A stretch of 20,852 nt of DNA from an uncultured Collinsella sp. (GTDB lineage: Bacteria; Actinomycetota; Coriobacteriia; Coriobacteriales; Coriobacteriaceae): positions 1 to 20,852 of the forward strand of contig UQIY01000040.1 in assembly GCA_900541195.1 (NCBI GenBank), given 5' to 3'. The notes beneath the pieces are model-generated. The model worked only from the letters and a program-made list of their open reading frames with translations. It was not told the DNA's origin and did no database searches. Position numbers and translations under genes: made by a program. Of this stretch, positions 6,094-12,553 are shown piece after piece; the stretch's first letter is position 1, and each line of letters starts with the position of its first letter.

Positions 6094-8037
6094 ATGAACA
6101 CCCTCGCCGCCAAAGTCAGCCGGCAGCGCCGCCCGTTTGCGCGATTTGTTTCCATTTGCGCGCTCGTCGCGTGCGCACTGCTGCTGTTGCCCGCCGTTGC
6201 ACGTGCCGACGGCTACTCCATGACCCAAACCTATATCGGCGCCACGGTTGAGGCCGACGGCTCGCTGACCGTTGTCGAGGGACGCCAGTTCGATTTCGAT
6301 GACGACATCAACGGCGTGTTTTGGGAGATCAATGCGGACACCAACCAGCAGGGCGGCGCGGCGGGTGTCGACGTGCTGAGCGTCGAGGAAGAGGACACCG
6401 CGTTTAACAAAGTCGATAGCGCGAACAAGGGCGACTCTGGCGTCTATACGGTTGAGCAGTCCGACGGCGGCGTAAAGATCAAGGTGTTCAGCCCCCACGA
6501 GAGCGGCGACAGCGCGATCTATTACGTGAGCTACACCATGACCGGTGCGGTTATGAACTGGGCCGATACCGCCGAGCTCTACTGGAAGTTCGTTGGCGAC
6601 GGCTGGTCAGCGGATTCCGACGATGTCGAGATGGAAGTGCGCTTCGCAAATGCCGCTGCCGGGACGGCGGCCGTCAAGGGCGATAACTTCCGCGCATGGG
6701 GCCACGGCCCGCTGACGGGCGACGTATCGCTCGATGCGGACGAACCCATGGTCACCTATACCATTCCCTGCGTGCATCAGGGCGAATTCGCCGAGGCGCG
6801 CATCGCCTTCCCCAGGGACTGGGTGCCGCAGCTTGCCGCCTCGGGCGAAGAGCGCATGTCAACGATCCTGAGCGAAGAGAAGGAATGGGCCGACGAAGCT
6901 AACGCCCGCCGCGCTCACGCTCGCATGATTGCCAATGCACTTGCCGTGCTAAGTGTTGTCGCGGCGGTAGCCTTTACCGGCACAATCGTTGTGCTCAAGC
7001 TGCGCCGTCGCAAGCCCAAGCCGCTTTTCCAGGACGAATATTTCCGCGATGTGCCCTCGGCCGACCATCCCGCCGTGCTTTCGGCCCTCATGAGCTGGAA
7101 CGAGGTGCCCGATCAGGCATATATCGCCACGCTCATGAAGCTCACTGACGACCGTGTGATCAAGCTGGAGCAGGCGACCGTGACCAAGGCCAAGAAGGGT
7201 CTGTTGGGGCGCGAAAAAGAAGAGCAGACGTATCGCGTGACGGTGAGTGATGCGGGCTGGAAGTCGGCCAAGGGCATTGACCGCATGGTGCTCAAGGTCT
7301 TCTTTGCCGGTGCTAAGCCCGACGAGAACGGTGACCGTTCGCGCACGTTCGACGAGCTGCAGCACTACGTCAAGCAGCACGCTACACCCGTGGGCGACAA
7401 GCTCGAGGACTATCAGAACACCGTTAAGGGCAAGCTGGCCGATAGCGAGTACGTTGCCTCGGACGGCATTGTCGCAATGGTGTTTTGCCTGGTTCTTGGT
7501 ATTCTGATCGCCTGTGTTCCCGCGGGATCCATCTTCTTTACCGACGGCGCGCAGGCGAACATTGTCGCCGCGGTTATCTCGGTGCCGATTGTGCTGGTGG
7601 GTATTGGCGTGGGGCTTACGTTCCGCCGCTTTACGCCGGAGGGTGCCGAGGTGGCGGCCCGCTGCAAGGCGCTCAAGCATTGGCTCGAGGACTTCACGCG
7701 CCTAAAGGAAGCCGTTCCCGGCGATCTGGTCCTGTGGAATAAACTTCTGGTGATGGGTGTGGCGCTGGGCGTTTCGAAGGAAGTCCTGCGTCAGCTTGCC
7801 GAGGCTGTTCCTCCCGAGGTGCGCGAGGCCGACGGTTTCTACGACAATTACCCCTGCTACTGGTGGTACTACCATCATTACGGTACCGAGTCGCCGCTCG
7901 ATTCGTTTAACGATGTGTATCACGAGAGCATCCGTGAGCTGGCTTCGAGTTCCGATAGCTCGAGCGGCGGCGGTGGTGGCGGCTTCTCGGGCGGCGGAGG
8001 CGGCGGCGTCGGCGGAGGCGGCGGCGGAACGTTCTAA
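6094..8037 (+). CDS. DUF2207-type membrane protein with Gly-rich C-terminus
   Basis: The product is 647 aa from the ATG at 6094 (AAAGGA at 6081-6086, 7 nt upstream); in-frame upstream codons would put about 20 residues ahead of a good signal peptide. Residues 1-38 are a signal peptide: basic KVSRQRRPFAR, a hydrophobic core, then cleavage after ARA. Next is an extracytoplasmic beta-rich domain of about 200 residues starting DGYSMTQTYIGATVEADGSL. A membrane helix at about 275-300 (ALAVLSVVAAVAFTGTIVVL) is followed by basic KLRRRKPKP. A cytosolic segment then leads to two close helices at about 460-510, and a further soluble part contains EGAEVAARCKALKHWLEDF. The protein ends in a tail of Gly runs (about 620-647). 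This order is typical of the DUF2207 family, whose function is unknown. It appears to be a single-gene unit with its own terminator. Confidence 0.88.
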   Translation: MNTLAAKVSRQRRPFARFVSICALVACALLLLPAVARADGYSMTQTYIGATVEADGSLTVVEGRQFDFDDDINGVFWEINADTNQQGGAAGVDVLSVEEEDTAFNKVDSANKGDSGVYTVEQSDGGVKIKVFSPHESGDSAIYYVSYTMTGAVMNWADTAELYWKFVGDGWSADSDDVEMEVRFANAAAGTAAVKGDNFRAWGHGPLTGDVSLDADEPMVTYTIPCVHQGEFAEARIAFPRDWVPQLAASGEERMSTILSEEKEWADEANARRAHARMIANALAVLSVVAAVAFTGTIVVLKLRRRKPKPLFQDEYFRDVPSADHPAVLSALMSWNEVPDQAYIATLMKLTDDRVIKLEQATVTKAKKGLLGREKEEQTYRVTVSDAGWKSAKGIDRMVLKVFFAGAKPDENGDRSRTFDELQHYVKQHATPVGDKLEDYQNTVKGKLADSEYVASDGIVAMVFCLVLGILIACVPAGSIFFTDGAQANIVAAVISVPIVLVGIGVGLTFRRFTPEGAEVAARCKALKHWLEDFTRLKEAVPGDLVLWNKLLVMGVALGVSKEVLRQLAEAVPPEVREADGFYDNYPCYWWYYHHYGTESPLDSFNDVYHESIRELASSSDSSSGGGGGGFSGGGGGGVGGGGGGTF

Positions 8038-8051
8038 CGGTCGTAAGCTAT

Positions 8052-8100
8052 GGGATGGGCTTTTCTCGACAGCCGTCGGGGGAAGCCCATTCCCTTTTTT
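8052..8100 (+). terminator. Rho-independent terminator after the DUF2207 gene
   Basis: GGGATGGGCTT (8052-8062) pairs with AAGCCCATTCCC (8083-8094) with one bulged base. A small inner stem is formed by CGAC (8067-8070) and GTCG (8075-8078), and TTTTTT follows at 8095-8100. The stem starts 14 bp after the stop. Confidence 0.88.
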
Positions 8101-8120
8101 ATGCGCTACCTACGAAGACT

Positions 8121-8163
8121 GTCCCCAACGACTAGTCACCGGGGACGTTCCTAAATGACTAGG
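8121..8163. repeat. Intergenic dyad with GTCCCC/GGGGAC and repeated GACTAG
   Basis: GTCCCC (8121-8126) and GGGGAC (8141-8146) form a dyad around the palindrome GACTAGTC (8130-8137). GACTAG recurs at 8157-8162. It fills the gap between the terminator and the convergent acetyltransferase. It resembles the GGGACGG repeats in style but is not the same sequence. I cannot tell from one copy whether it is a family. Confidence 0.4.
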
Positions 8164-8177
8164 TATGGCTGCTGGGC

Positions 8178-8819
8178 CTAGGCTGTTAGGTCGAGTTCGT
8201 AGAGGAAGCTTTCGCGCGGCATGTCGTGGCGGCGCTCTTCGCGGTTGGCGCGGTGCGTGGCCGTGCGCTTAAAGCCGTGCAACTCGTAGAACTTCCAAGA
8301 GCAGTCGGAGTCGGTGTACAGGTGCGCCCTCGTCGCCCCGCGCGAGGACAGGTACGAGACCGCGGCATCGAGCAAAACCGAGCCAACGCCCAGTCCGTGG
8401 ACATCGCGATCAACGGCAAGCAGCGTAACCTCGTTGTCGTGCGGCAACGGGCTGCTTTCGAGCAGGCGGTTGTTGGTTCGGATGGTTGCGCGCACAAACG
8501 AGAGATACTCGGCGCAGGCATCGGGCTCCAGCTCGCGCATCTGCGATAGCAGCGCGCGTTCGGCATCCATCCAATGTTCCTTGACGGTGGCGCCGGAGCT
8601 CTGTCCTGCACGTGCGAGCGAAATGCCACGCGCCTGACCGTCGATTACGGCAACCTGCGAAAACGTCGATGACGAAAGGCAATAGGCGAGGTCGCACGCG
8701 GCCTCAAGGCGGTTGTACTCATCGTTATCCGAATTGTTATGCCAAAGCTGCTGCAGAATCAGCGCGATGGCGTCGAAGTCTTCGGTATCAAACGGTCGGT
8801 AGAGAACCCGCGAGACCAT
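8178..8819 (-). CDS. GNAT-family N-acetyltransferase
   Basis: The product is 213 aa. The ATG at 8819 is preceded by AAAGAGG at a 5-nt spacing on the minus strand. The GNAT acetyl-CoA site is seen in LLAVDRDVHGLGVGSVLLDA, with the R/Q-x-x-G-x-G pattern represented by HGLGVG, followed by the usual alpha helix (AVSYLSSRGA) and the family's late motif FYELHGF. The N-terminal third (FDTEDFDAIALILQQLW...LEAACDLAYCLSS) is less typical and may form the acceptor site. These are cytosolic enzymes that move an acetyl group from acetyl-CoA to an amine; the substrate is not predictable here. It is divergent from purH with 277 bp between the start codons, and convergent with the DUF2207 gene. Confidence 0.86.
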   Translation of the reverse strand: MVSRVLYRPFDTEDFDAIALILQQLWHNNSDNDEYNRLEAACDLAYCLSSSTFSQVAVIDGQARGISLARAGQSSGATVKEHWMDAERALLSQMRELEPDACAEYLSFVRATIRTNNRLLESSPLPHDNEVTLLAVDRDVHGLGVGSVLLDAAVSYLSSRGATRAHLYTDSDCSWKFYELHGFKRTATHRANREERRHDMPRESFLYELDLTA

Positions 8820-9000
8820 GGTGCCTCTTTCTTTTGCGGATGCATATCGAGCACAGTTCTACCACGCTATTGGCATCTAATTATGGTGCCCCTGTGTTCC
8901 ATGAACTCACCGTGCCCGGTGCCGTGCCCATCCCCTCCGCTCGCAAACTTTTTCTGCATATGCGCCCGTTGCGGGGTGCATCGATGCGCTCGATGCGCTA

Positions 9001-9022
9001 CATTGAATCAGTATTTTCAATG
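9001..9022. promoter_or_regulatory. Dyad upstream of purH, possible operator
   Basis: CATTGAA (9001-9007) and TTCAATG (9016-9022) are perfect 7-bp inverted arms around 8 A+T-rich bases, 75 bp before the purH start, in otherwise G+C-rich DNA. The spacer contains TATTTT, a possible -10. It could be a repressor site for purH. I do not recognise it as a PurR box or a purine riboswitch. Confidence 0.35.
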
Positions 9023-9096
9023 CCGCTGCGCGAGCGCTGCAGATCGACGTATCACCGACTCACAGAGCACGGCGGCGTACCAGACAGGAGGACTGC

Positions 9097-10704
9097 ATGG
9101 GATCTGATGTGAAGATCGCACGCGCGTTGATCTCGGTTACCGATAAGACGGGCATCGTCGATTTCGCACGGACGCTGGTCGATGACTTTGGCGTCGAGAT
9201 CATCTCTACGGGCGGCACAGCTCGTGCCATCGAGGACGCGGGCGTCCCCGTAACCCCCATCGAGGAGTTCACGGGCTATCCCGAGATGATGGACGGCCGC
9301 GTTAAGACCCTGCACCCCAAGGTTCACGGCGCGCTGCTGGCCCGCCGCGATTCCGAGCAACACATGCAGGAGGCCGCTCAGCACGGCATCAAGCTGATCG
9401 ATCTGGTCGTCGTCAACCTGTACGAGTTCGAGAAGACCGTCGCCAACCCCGAGGTCACCTTCGCGGATGCCATCGAGCACATCGACATCGGTGGCCCCTC
9501 CATGCTGCGCTCTGCCGCCAAGAACGCCACGAGCGTTACCGTCATCTCCGACCCGGCCGACTATGATGCCGTCCTGGCCGAGATGCACGAGACCGGTGGC
9601 TGCACCACGCTTTCTACCCGTCGTCGCCTGCAGGTAAAGGTCTACCAGACCACCGCCGCCTACGACACGGCCATCTCCCGTTGGCTTGCCGCCCAGGCAA
9701 GCGACGTGGCGGACACTTCTGCCAAGCTCGAGATCTCGCTGGAGAAGGTCGACGACCTGCGCTATGGCGAGAACCCGCAACAGAAGGCTACGGTCTATCG
9801 CTTTGCCGAGGGCTGCGAGAACACTGCGAGCTCGCAGTTCCCGCTCGTGGGCTCCGAGCAGATCCAGGGCAAGCCGCTCAGCTACAACAACTATCTGGAT
9901 GCCGACGCCGCTTGGAACCTGGTCCGCGAGTTCGACGAGCCTGCCTGCGTGATCCTCAAGCATCAGAACCCCTGCGGCTCCGCCGTGGCCGAGGACATCA
10001 CGGCCGCCTACGACCGCGCCTTCGTCTGCGATCCCAAGAGCGCCTTTGGTGGCATCATCGCCTGCAACCGCGAGGTTCCCTATGAGCTGGTTGAGCACTT
10101 TGCCGATCAGAACAAGCAGTTCGTCGAGGTTATCATCGCCCCGAGCTACACCGCCAAGGCGCTCGAGCGCATGGCTAAGCGCCCCAACCTGCGCGTGTTG
10201 GCTACCGGCGGCGTGGACCACGGCGCCCAGGTGGAGCTGCGCTCCGTCGACGGCGGCATGCTGGTGCAGGAGGTCGACCATGTGACCGAGGATCCCGCGA
10301 CCTTTACGTTCCCCACCGACCGCAAGCCCACCGACGCCGAGATGGCTGAGCTCGAGTTTGCCTGGAAGGTCTGCAAGGGCGTCAAGTCCAACGCCATCCT
10401 GGTCTCCAAGGATAAGGCCGGCATTGGCATGGGCCCGGGTCAGCCTAACCGCGTTGACTCCGCACTGCTTGCCTGCGAGCGTGCCGAGGACTTCTGCGAG
10501 CGCGAGGGCGTGGAGAAGGGCGGCTTTGCCTGCGCAAGCGATGCGTTCTTCCCGTTCCGCGACAACGTCGACGTGCTTGCCGCGCACGGCGTGACCTGCA
10601 TCATCCAGCCCGGCGGCTCCAAGCGCGACGACGAGAGCATCCAGGCCTGCAATGAGCACAATATTGCTATGGTGTTTACGGGCGCTCGCCACTTCCGCCA
10701 CTAA
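9097..10704 (+). CDS. purH: Bifunctional AICAR formyltransferase / IMP cyclohydrolase
   Basis: The product is 535 aa, full length for the family. The ATG at 9097 follows AGGAGG (9086-9091). The N-terminal cyclohydrolase domain (about residues 1-200) has ALISVTDKTGI, ISTGGTARAI and RVKTLHPKVHG. The C-terminal formyltransferase domain has YGENPQQ, LSYNNYLDADAAW, KHQNPCG (residues 288-294, with the catalytic Lys-His pair), DPKSAFGGIIACNR, KSNAI, GPGQPNRVDS, FFPFRD, IQPGGSKRDDE and the terminal MVFTGARHFRH. It carries out the last two steps of de novo IMP synthesis: formylation of AICAR with 10-formyl-THF, then ring closure. No other purine gene is next to it, so here purH appears to be its own unit, with a hairpin 4 bp after the stop. 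Confidence 0.98.
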   Translation: MGSDVKIARALISVTDKTGIVDFARTLVDDFGVEIISTGGTARAIEDAGVPVTPIEEFTGYPEMMDGRVKTLHPKVHGALLARRDSEQHMQEAAQHGIKLIDLVVVNLYEFEKTVANPEVTFADAIEHIDIGGPSMLRSAAKNATSVTVISDPADYDAVLAEMHETGGCTTLSTRRRLQVKVYQTTAAYDTAISRWLAAQASDVADTSAKLEISLEKVDDLRYGENPQQKATVYRFAEGCENTASSQFPLVGSEQIQGKPLSYNNYLDADAAWNLVREFDEPACVILKHQNPCGSAVAEDITAAYDRAFVCDPKSAFGGIIACNREVPYELVEHFADQNKQFVEVIIAPSYTAKALERMAKRPNLRVLATGGVDHGAQVELRSVDGGMLVQEVDHVTEDPATFTFPTDRKPTDAEMAELEFAWKVCKGVKSNAILVSKDKAGIGMGPGQPNRVDSALLACERAEDFCEREGVEKGGFACASDAFFPFRDNVDVLAAHGVTCIIQPGGSKRDDESIQACNEHNIAMVFTGARHFRH

Positions 10705-10708
10705 TATC

Positions 10709-10736
10709 GTTACGCGGTTTTACCAAACCGCGTAAC
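10709..10736 (+). terminator. Perfect hairpin directly after purH
   Basis: GTTACGCGGTTT (10709-10720) pairs perfectly with AAACCGCGTAAC (10725-10736) around a 4-nt loop, beginning 4 bp after the purH stop. It has no U tract on the plus strand (TGCTCG follows), so it is either a weak terminator or a 3'-end protecting hairpin. Confidence 0.6.
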
Positions 10737-10749
10737 TGCTCGACGCTGC

Positions 10750-10849
10750 GCCGGCCCCAAGCACCTCATCTCGCCGCTCAAACCGTCGCTCGCGTACAGA
10801 AGTACGCGTCGCTCCTCTTTCGCGGCGACCTGAGGCACTTGGTGCCGGC
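10750..10849. repeat. Long imperfect palindrome (100 bp) downstream of purH
   Basis: The left arm (10750-10777, starting GCCGGCCCCAAG) and the right arm (10822-10849, ending CTTGGTGCCGGC) match at about 23 of 28 positions. Within them is an inner stem, CGCGTAC (10791-10797) against GTACGCG (10802-10808), with loop AGAA. The element is G+C-rich, has no reading frame with a ribosome-binding site, and looks like a palindromic intergenic repeat unit. Copies elsewhere in the genome cannot be checked here. Confidence 0.55.
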
Positions 10850-10906
10850 TCGCTGGCTTGTGCTCCACCAGCGGTATTGGCTCGCCCCGAACTAAAGCTA
10901 TCTATT

Positions 10907-10940
10907 GCCGTCCGTGCCGGTTGGTGCGGGCGGCTTTTTT
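10907..10940 (+). terminator. Rho-independent terminator before the 235-aa gene
   Basis: GCCGTCCGTGCC (10907-10918) pairs with GGTGCGGGCGGC (10923-10934), including three G-U pairs, with loop GGTT and TTTTTT at 10935-10940. It blocks read-through from the purH side and separates the next gene as its own unit. Confidence 0.85.
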
Positions 10941-10943
10941 GGG

Positions 10944-10949
10944 TATAAC
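10944..10949 (+). promoter_or_regulatory. Putative -10 box of the 235-aa gene
   Basis: TATAAC in the context GGG-TATAAC-GG, directly after the terminator and 32 bp before the ATG at 10982. I see no clear -35. The same G-flanked context is seen before several other genes of this window. Confidence 0.4.
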
Positions 10950-10981
10950 GGTGCGGTGTATGTTTTTGAGAAAGGTTGGAT

Positions 10982-11689
10982 ATGGCCGTTGTGGATGATG
11001 CCGAGCTGTTTGGCAATGCCGAGGATCAGCATGCGTACGAGGACTTTTGCGCCAATCAGGAGGCGGTCGAGAAGTTTACGCTCGACAAGCCCGCGCTTGT
11101 CTGCCGTTGGCGCATGTCCAACAAAAAGGTACCCATGCTCAACCGTCACATCCGCGCGCTGTCTGAGCGCCTGGTGCAGGGCGAGCCACTTACCCATAAC
11201 ATGCTCAGCTGGGCCAAGCAGCACGTTGAGTGGTCGCTTGCCGAGGGCGATTACACCGCACGCGACGGCGTGCTCATGCTGGTGATCGACGTCAACGGCA
11301 ACGCCGCCATGACGGTGGGGGAGTACGAGCCGCTCGCCGATACGTCGGCCAAGGCGCTGCGTGCCCGCTCCGCTGAGGCTCGCTCCGAGGCCGACGAAAC
11401 CGGCGTGGCGCCCGAGCTGCTCGCCGCCGTCAACAATGGCGAGCTTGCCTTTGTGGCGCCGGCGGACGAGTTCCTGTGCGGCACGGCGACGCTCATTGAG
11501 CAGCTGGCCCAGACCAAGGGCATCCCGGTCACGCGCGTAGACATTCCCGCGCAGCTTAAGGGCGCGCTGTTCCTGGTGAGCGACGAGCACGGCGTGGTCC
11601 CCGCAACTGAGACGGACGCCGCCGAGGCCGACGCCGCCACGGTCGCCTTCTTTGCCGACGGCTACGAAAAGCTCCGTGCCCGCCGCTAA
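10982..11689 (+). CDS. Conserved-looking protein of unknown function, 235 aa
   Basis: The ATG at 10982 lies 6 nt after GAGAAAGG (10968-10975); an in-frame TTG at 10976 overlaps the binding site and is unlikely. The protein is soluble, with no signal peptide or membrane helix. It starts MAVVDDAELFGNAEDQHAYEDFC. Its centre reads as alternating strands and helices (DGVLMLVIDVNGNAAMTVGEYEPL). The C-terminal part has EFLCGTATLIEQLAQTKGIPVTRVD. The string CGTATLI...GIPV is faintly like the PLP-phosphate loop of class IV aminotransferases (GTGTA...VxPV), but the catalytic Lys region is not evident, so I do not assign that function. It is monocistronic, between its own terminators and promoters. Codon use matches the chromosome, so it is probably native. 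Confidence 0.8.
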   Translation: MAVVDDAELFGNAEDQHAYEDFCANQEAVEKFTLDKPALVCRWRMSNKKVPMLNRHIRALSERLVQGEPLTHNMLSWAKQHVEWSLAEGDYTARDGVLMLVIDVNGNAAMTVGEYEPLADTSAKALRARSAEARSEADETGVAPELLAAVNNGELAFVAPADEFLCGTATLIEQLAQTKGIPVTRVDIPAQLKGALFLVSDEHGVVPATETDAAEADAATVAFFADGYEKLRARR

Positions 11690-11730
11690 ATGATGTTTCT
11701 GGGACGGGGATTAAAGAATCATTTTGGTCC
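11688..11730 (+). repeat. Dispersed GGGACGG(A/G)GG dyad, copy 3 (diverged)
   Basis: AAATGAT (11688-11694) and ATCATTT (11718-11724) form the outer arms around GGGACGGGGATTAAAG (11701-11716), followed by GGTCCCC. The layout is the same as copies 1 and 2 with base changes. It overlaps the stop of the preceding gene and could act as a weak terminator (TTTT at 11722-11725). Confidence 0.5.
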
Positions 11731-11828
11731 CCGCCACCGCTGCGAGTGCGAGGCGGACAAAACGCCCCCGCTCGCGAACAGTTCTGTCACCTGGCACCGC
11801 GCGAGGCGTGTACCTGCGACGCCGTGGG

Positions 11829-11834
11829 CATAAT
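11829..11834 (+). promoter_or_regulatory. Putative -10 box of the two-component operon
   Basis: CATAAT in the context GGG-CATAAT-GG, 38 bp before the ATG at 11873. The -35 region is weak, which would fit an activated promoter. Confidence 0.4.
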
Positions 11835-11872
11835 GGTATGTAAGGTGCAAGTTACGCGAAATGGGAGGACAC

Positions 11873-12544
11873 ATGGCGCTGATTTATGTCGTTGAGGACG
11901 ACGAGCCCATTCGTCGTGAGCTTGTCGACATCCTTGCCCGCGCCGGGTTTGAAGTCGAGGCCTGCGAATCGTTCGAGCATGTCTCGCGCGATATTCTCGC
12001 CGTCGCGCCCGACCTGGTGCTGCTCGACCTCACGCTTCCCGTCAAGGACGGCCAGCATATCTGCCATGAGGTCCGTCGCGAATCTGAGGTTCCCATCATC
12101 GTCCTCACATCGCGCACGACCGAGATTGACGAGGTCATGGCCATGACGCTCGGCGCGGACGACTTTGTTCCCAAGCCCTATAGCGCGCGCGTGCTCGTGG
12201 CGCGCATCAACGCACTGCTGCGCCGCACCACGGCGGCAGGCGAGCGCAGCACACTTGTCCACAAGGGGCTGGAGCTCGACCTCGCCCGCTCCATGGTCAC
12301 CAACACGCAAACGGGCACCAGCACCGAGCTCACCAAAAACGAGCTGCGTATCCTCTCGCTGCTTCTGAGCCGCGCGGGCAAGATCGTTTCGCGCTCGGCC
12401 ATCATGCAGGACCTGTGGGACTCCGACGCCTTCGTGGACGACAATACGCTCACCGTCAACATCAACCGCCTGCGCACCACGCTCGAAAAAATCGGCATCA
12501 AGGGGTATTTGACCACGCATCGCGGCCAAGGCTATTCGGTCTAG
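11873..12544 (+). CDS. OmpR-family response regulator, BceR-like
   Basis: The product is 223 aa. I take the ATG at 11873; the ATG at 11861 contains the GGGAGG ribosome-binding site itself and would add MGGH ahead of the receiver domain. The receiver domain (residues 1-115) has acidic Asp9/Asp10 (VVEDDEP), phospho-acceptor Asp52 (LVLLDLTLP), Thr in IVLTSRT and Lys in FVPKPYS. The C-terminal winged helix has LTKNELRILSLLLSRAG, and the VDDNTLTVNINRLRTTLE ... TTHRGQGYSV stretch is typical of the BceR/GraR subgroup, which answers cell-wall antibiotics (family knowledge). The sensor kinase starts 9 bp downstream, so the pair is one operon. No BceAB-type ABC transporter is within this window. Confidence 0.92.
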   Translation: MALIYVVEDDEPIRRELVDILARAGFEVEACESFEHVSRDILAVAPDLVLLDLTLPVKDGQHICHEVRRESEVPIIVLTSRTTEIDEVMAMTLGADDFVPKPYSARVLVARINALLRRTTAAGERSTLVHKGLELDLARSMVTNTQTGTSTELTKNELRILSLLLSRAGKIVSRSAIMQDLWDSDAFVDDNTLTVNINRLRTTLEKIGIKGYLTTHRGQGYSV

Positions 12545-12553
12545 GGGCCGGCT

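Noticed and set aside
7960..8036. Tandem GGC/GGA triplet repeat, considered as a repeat array
   Set aside because: It is the coding sequence of the Gly-rich tail of the DUF2207 protein.
9052..10701. 549-codon open frame on the minus strand opposite purH
   Set aside because: It mirrors the third-codon-position G/C bias of purH, has no family motifs, and purH is complete and unmistakable.
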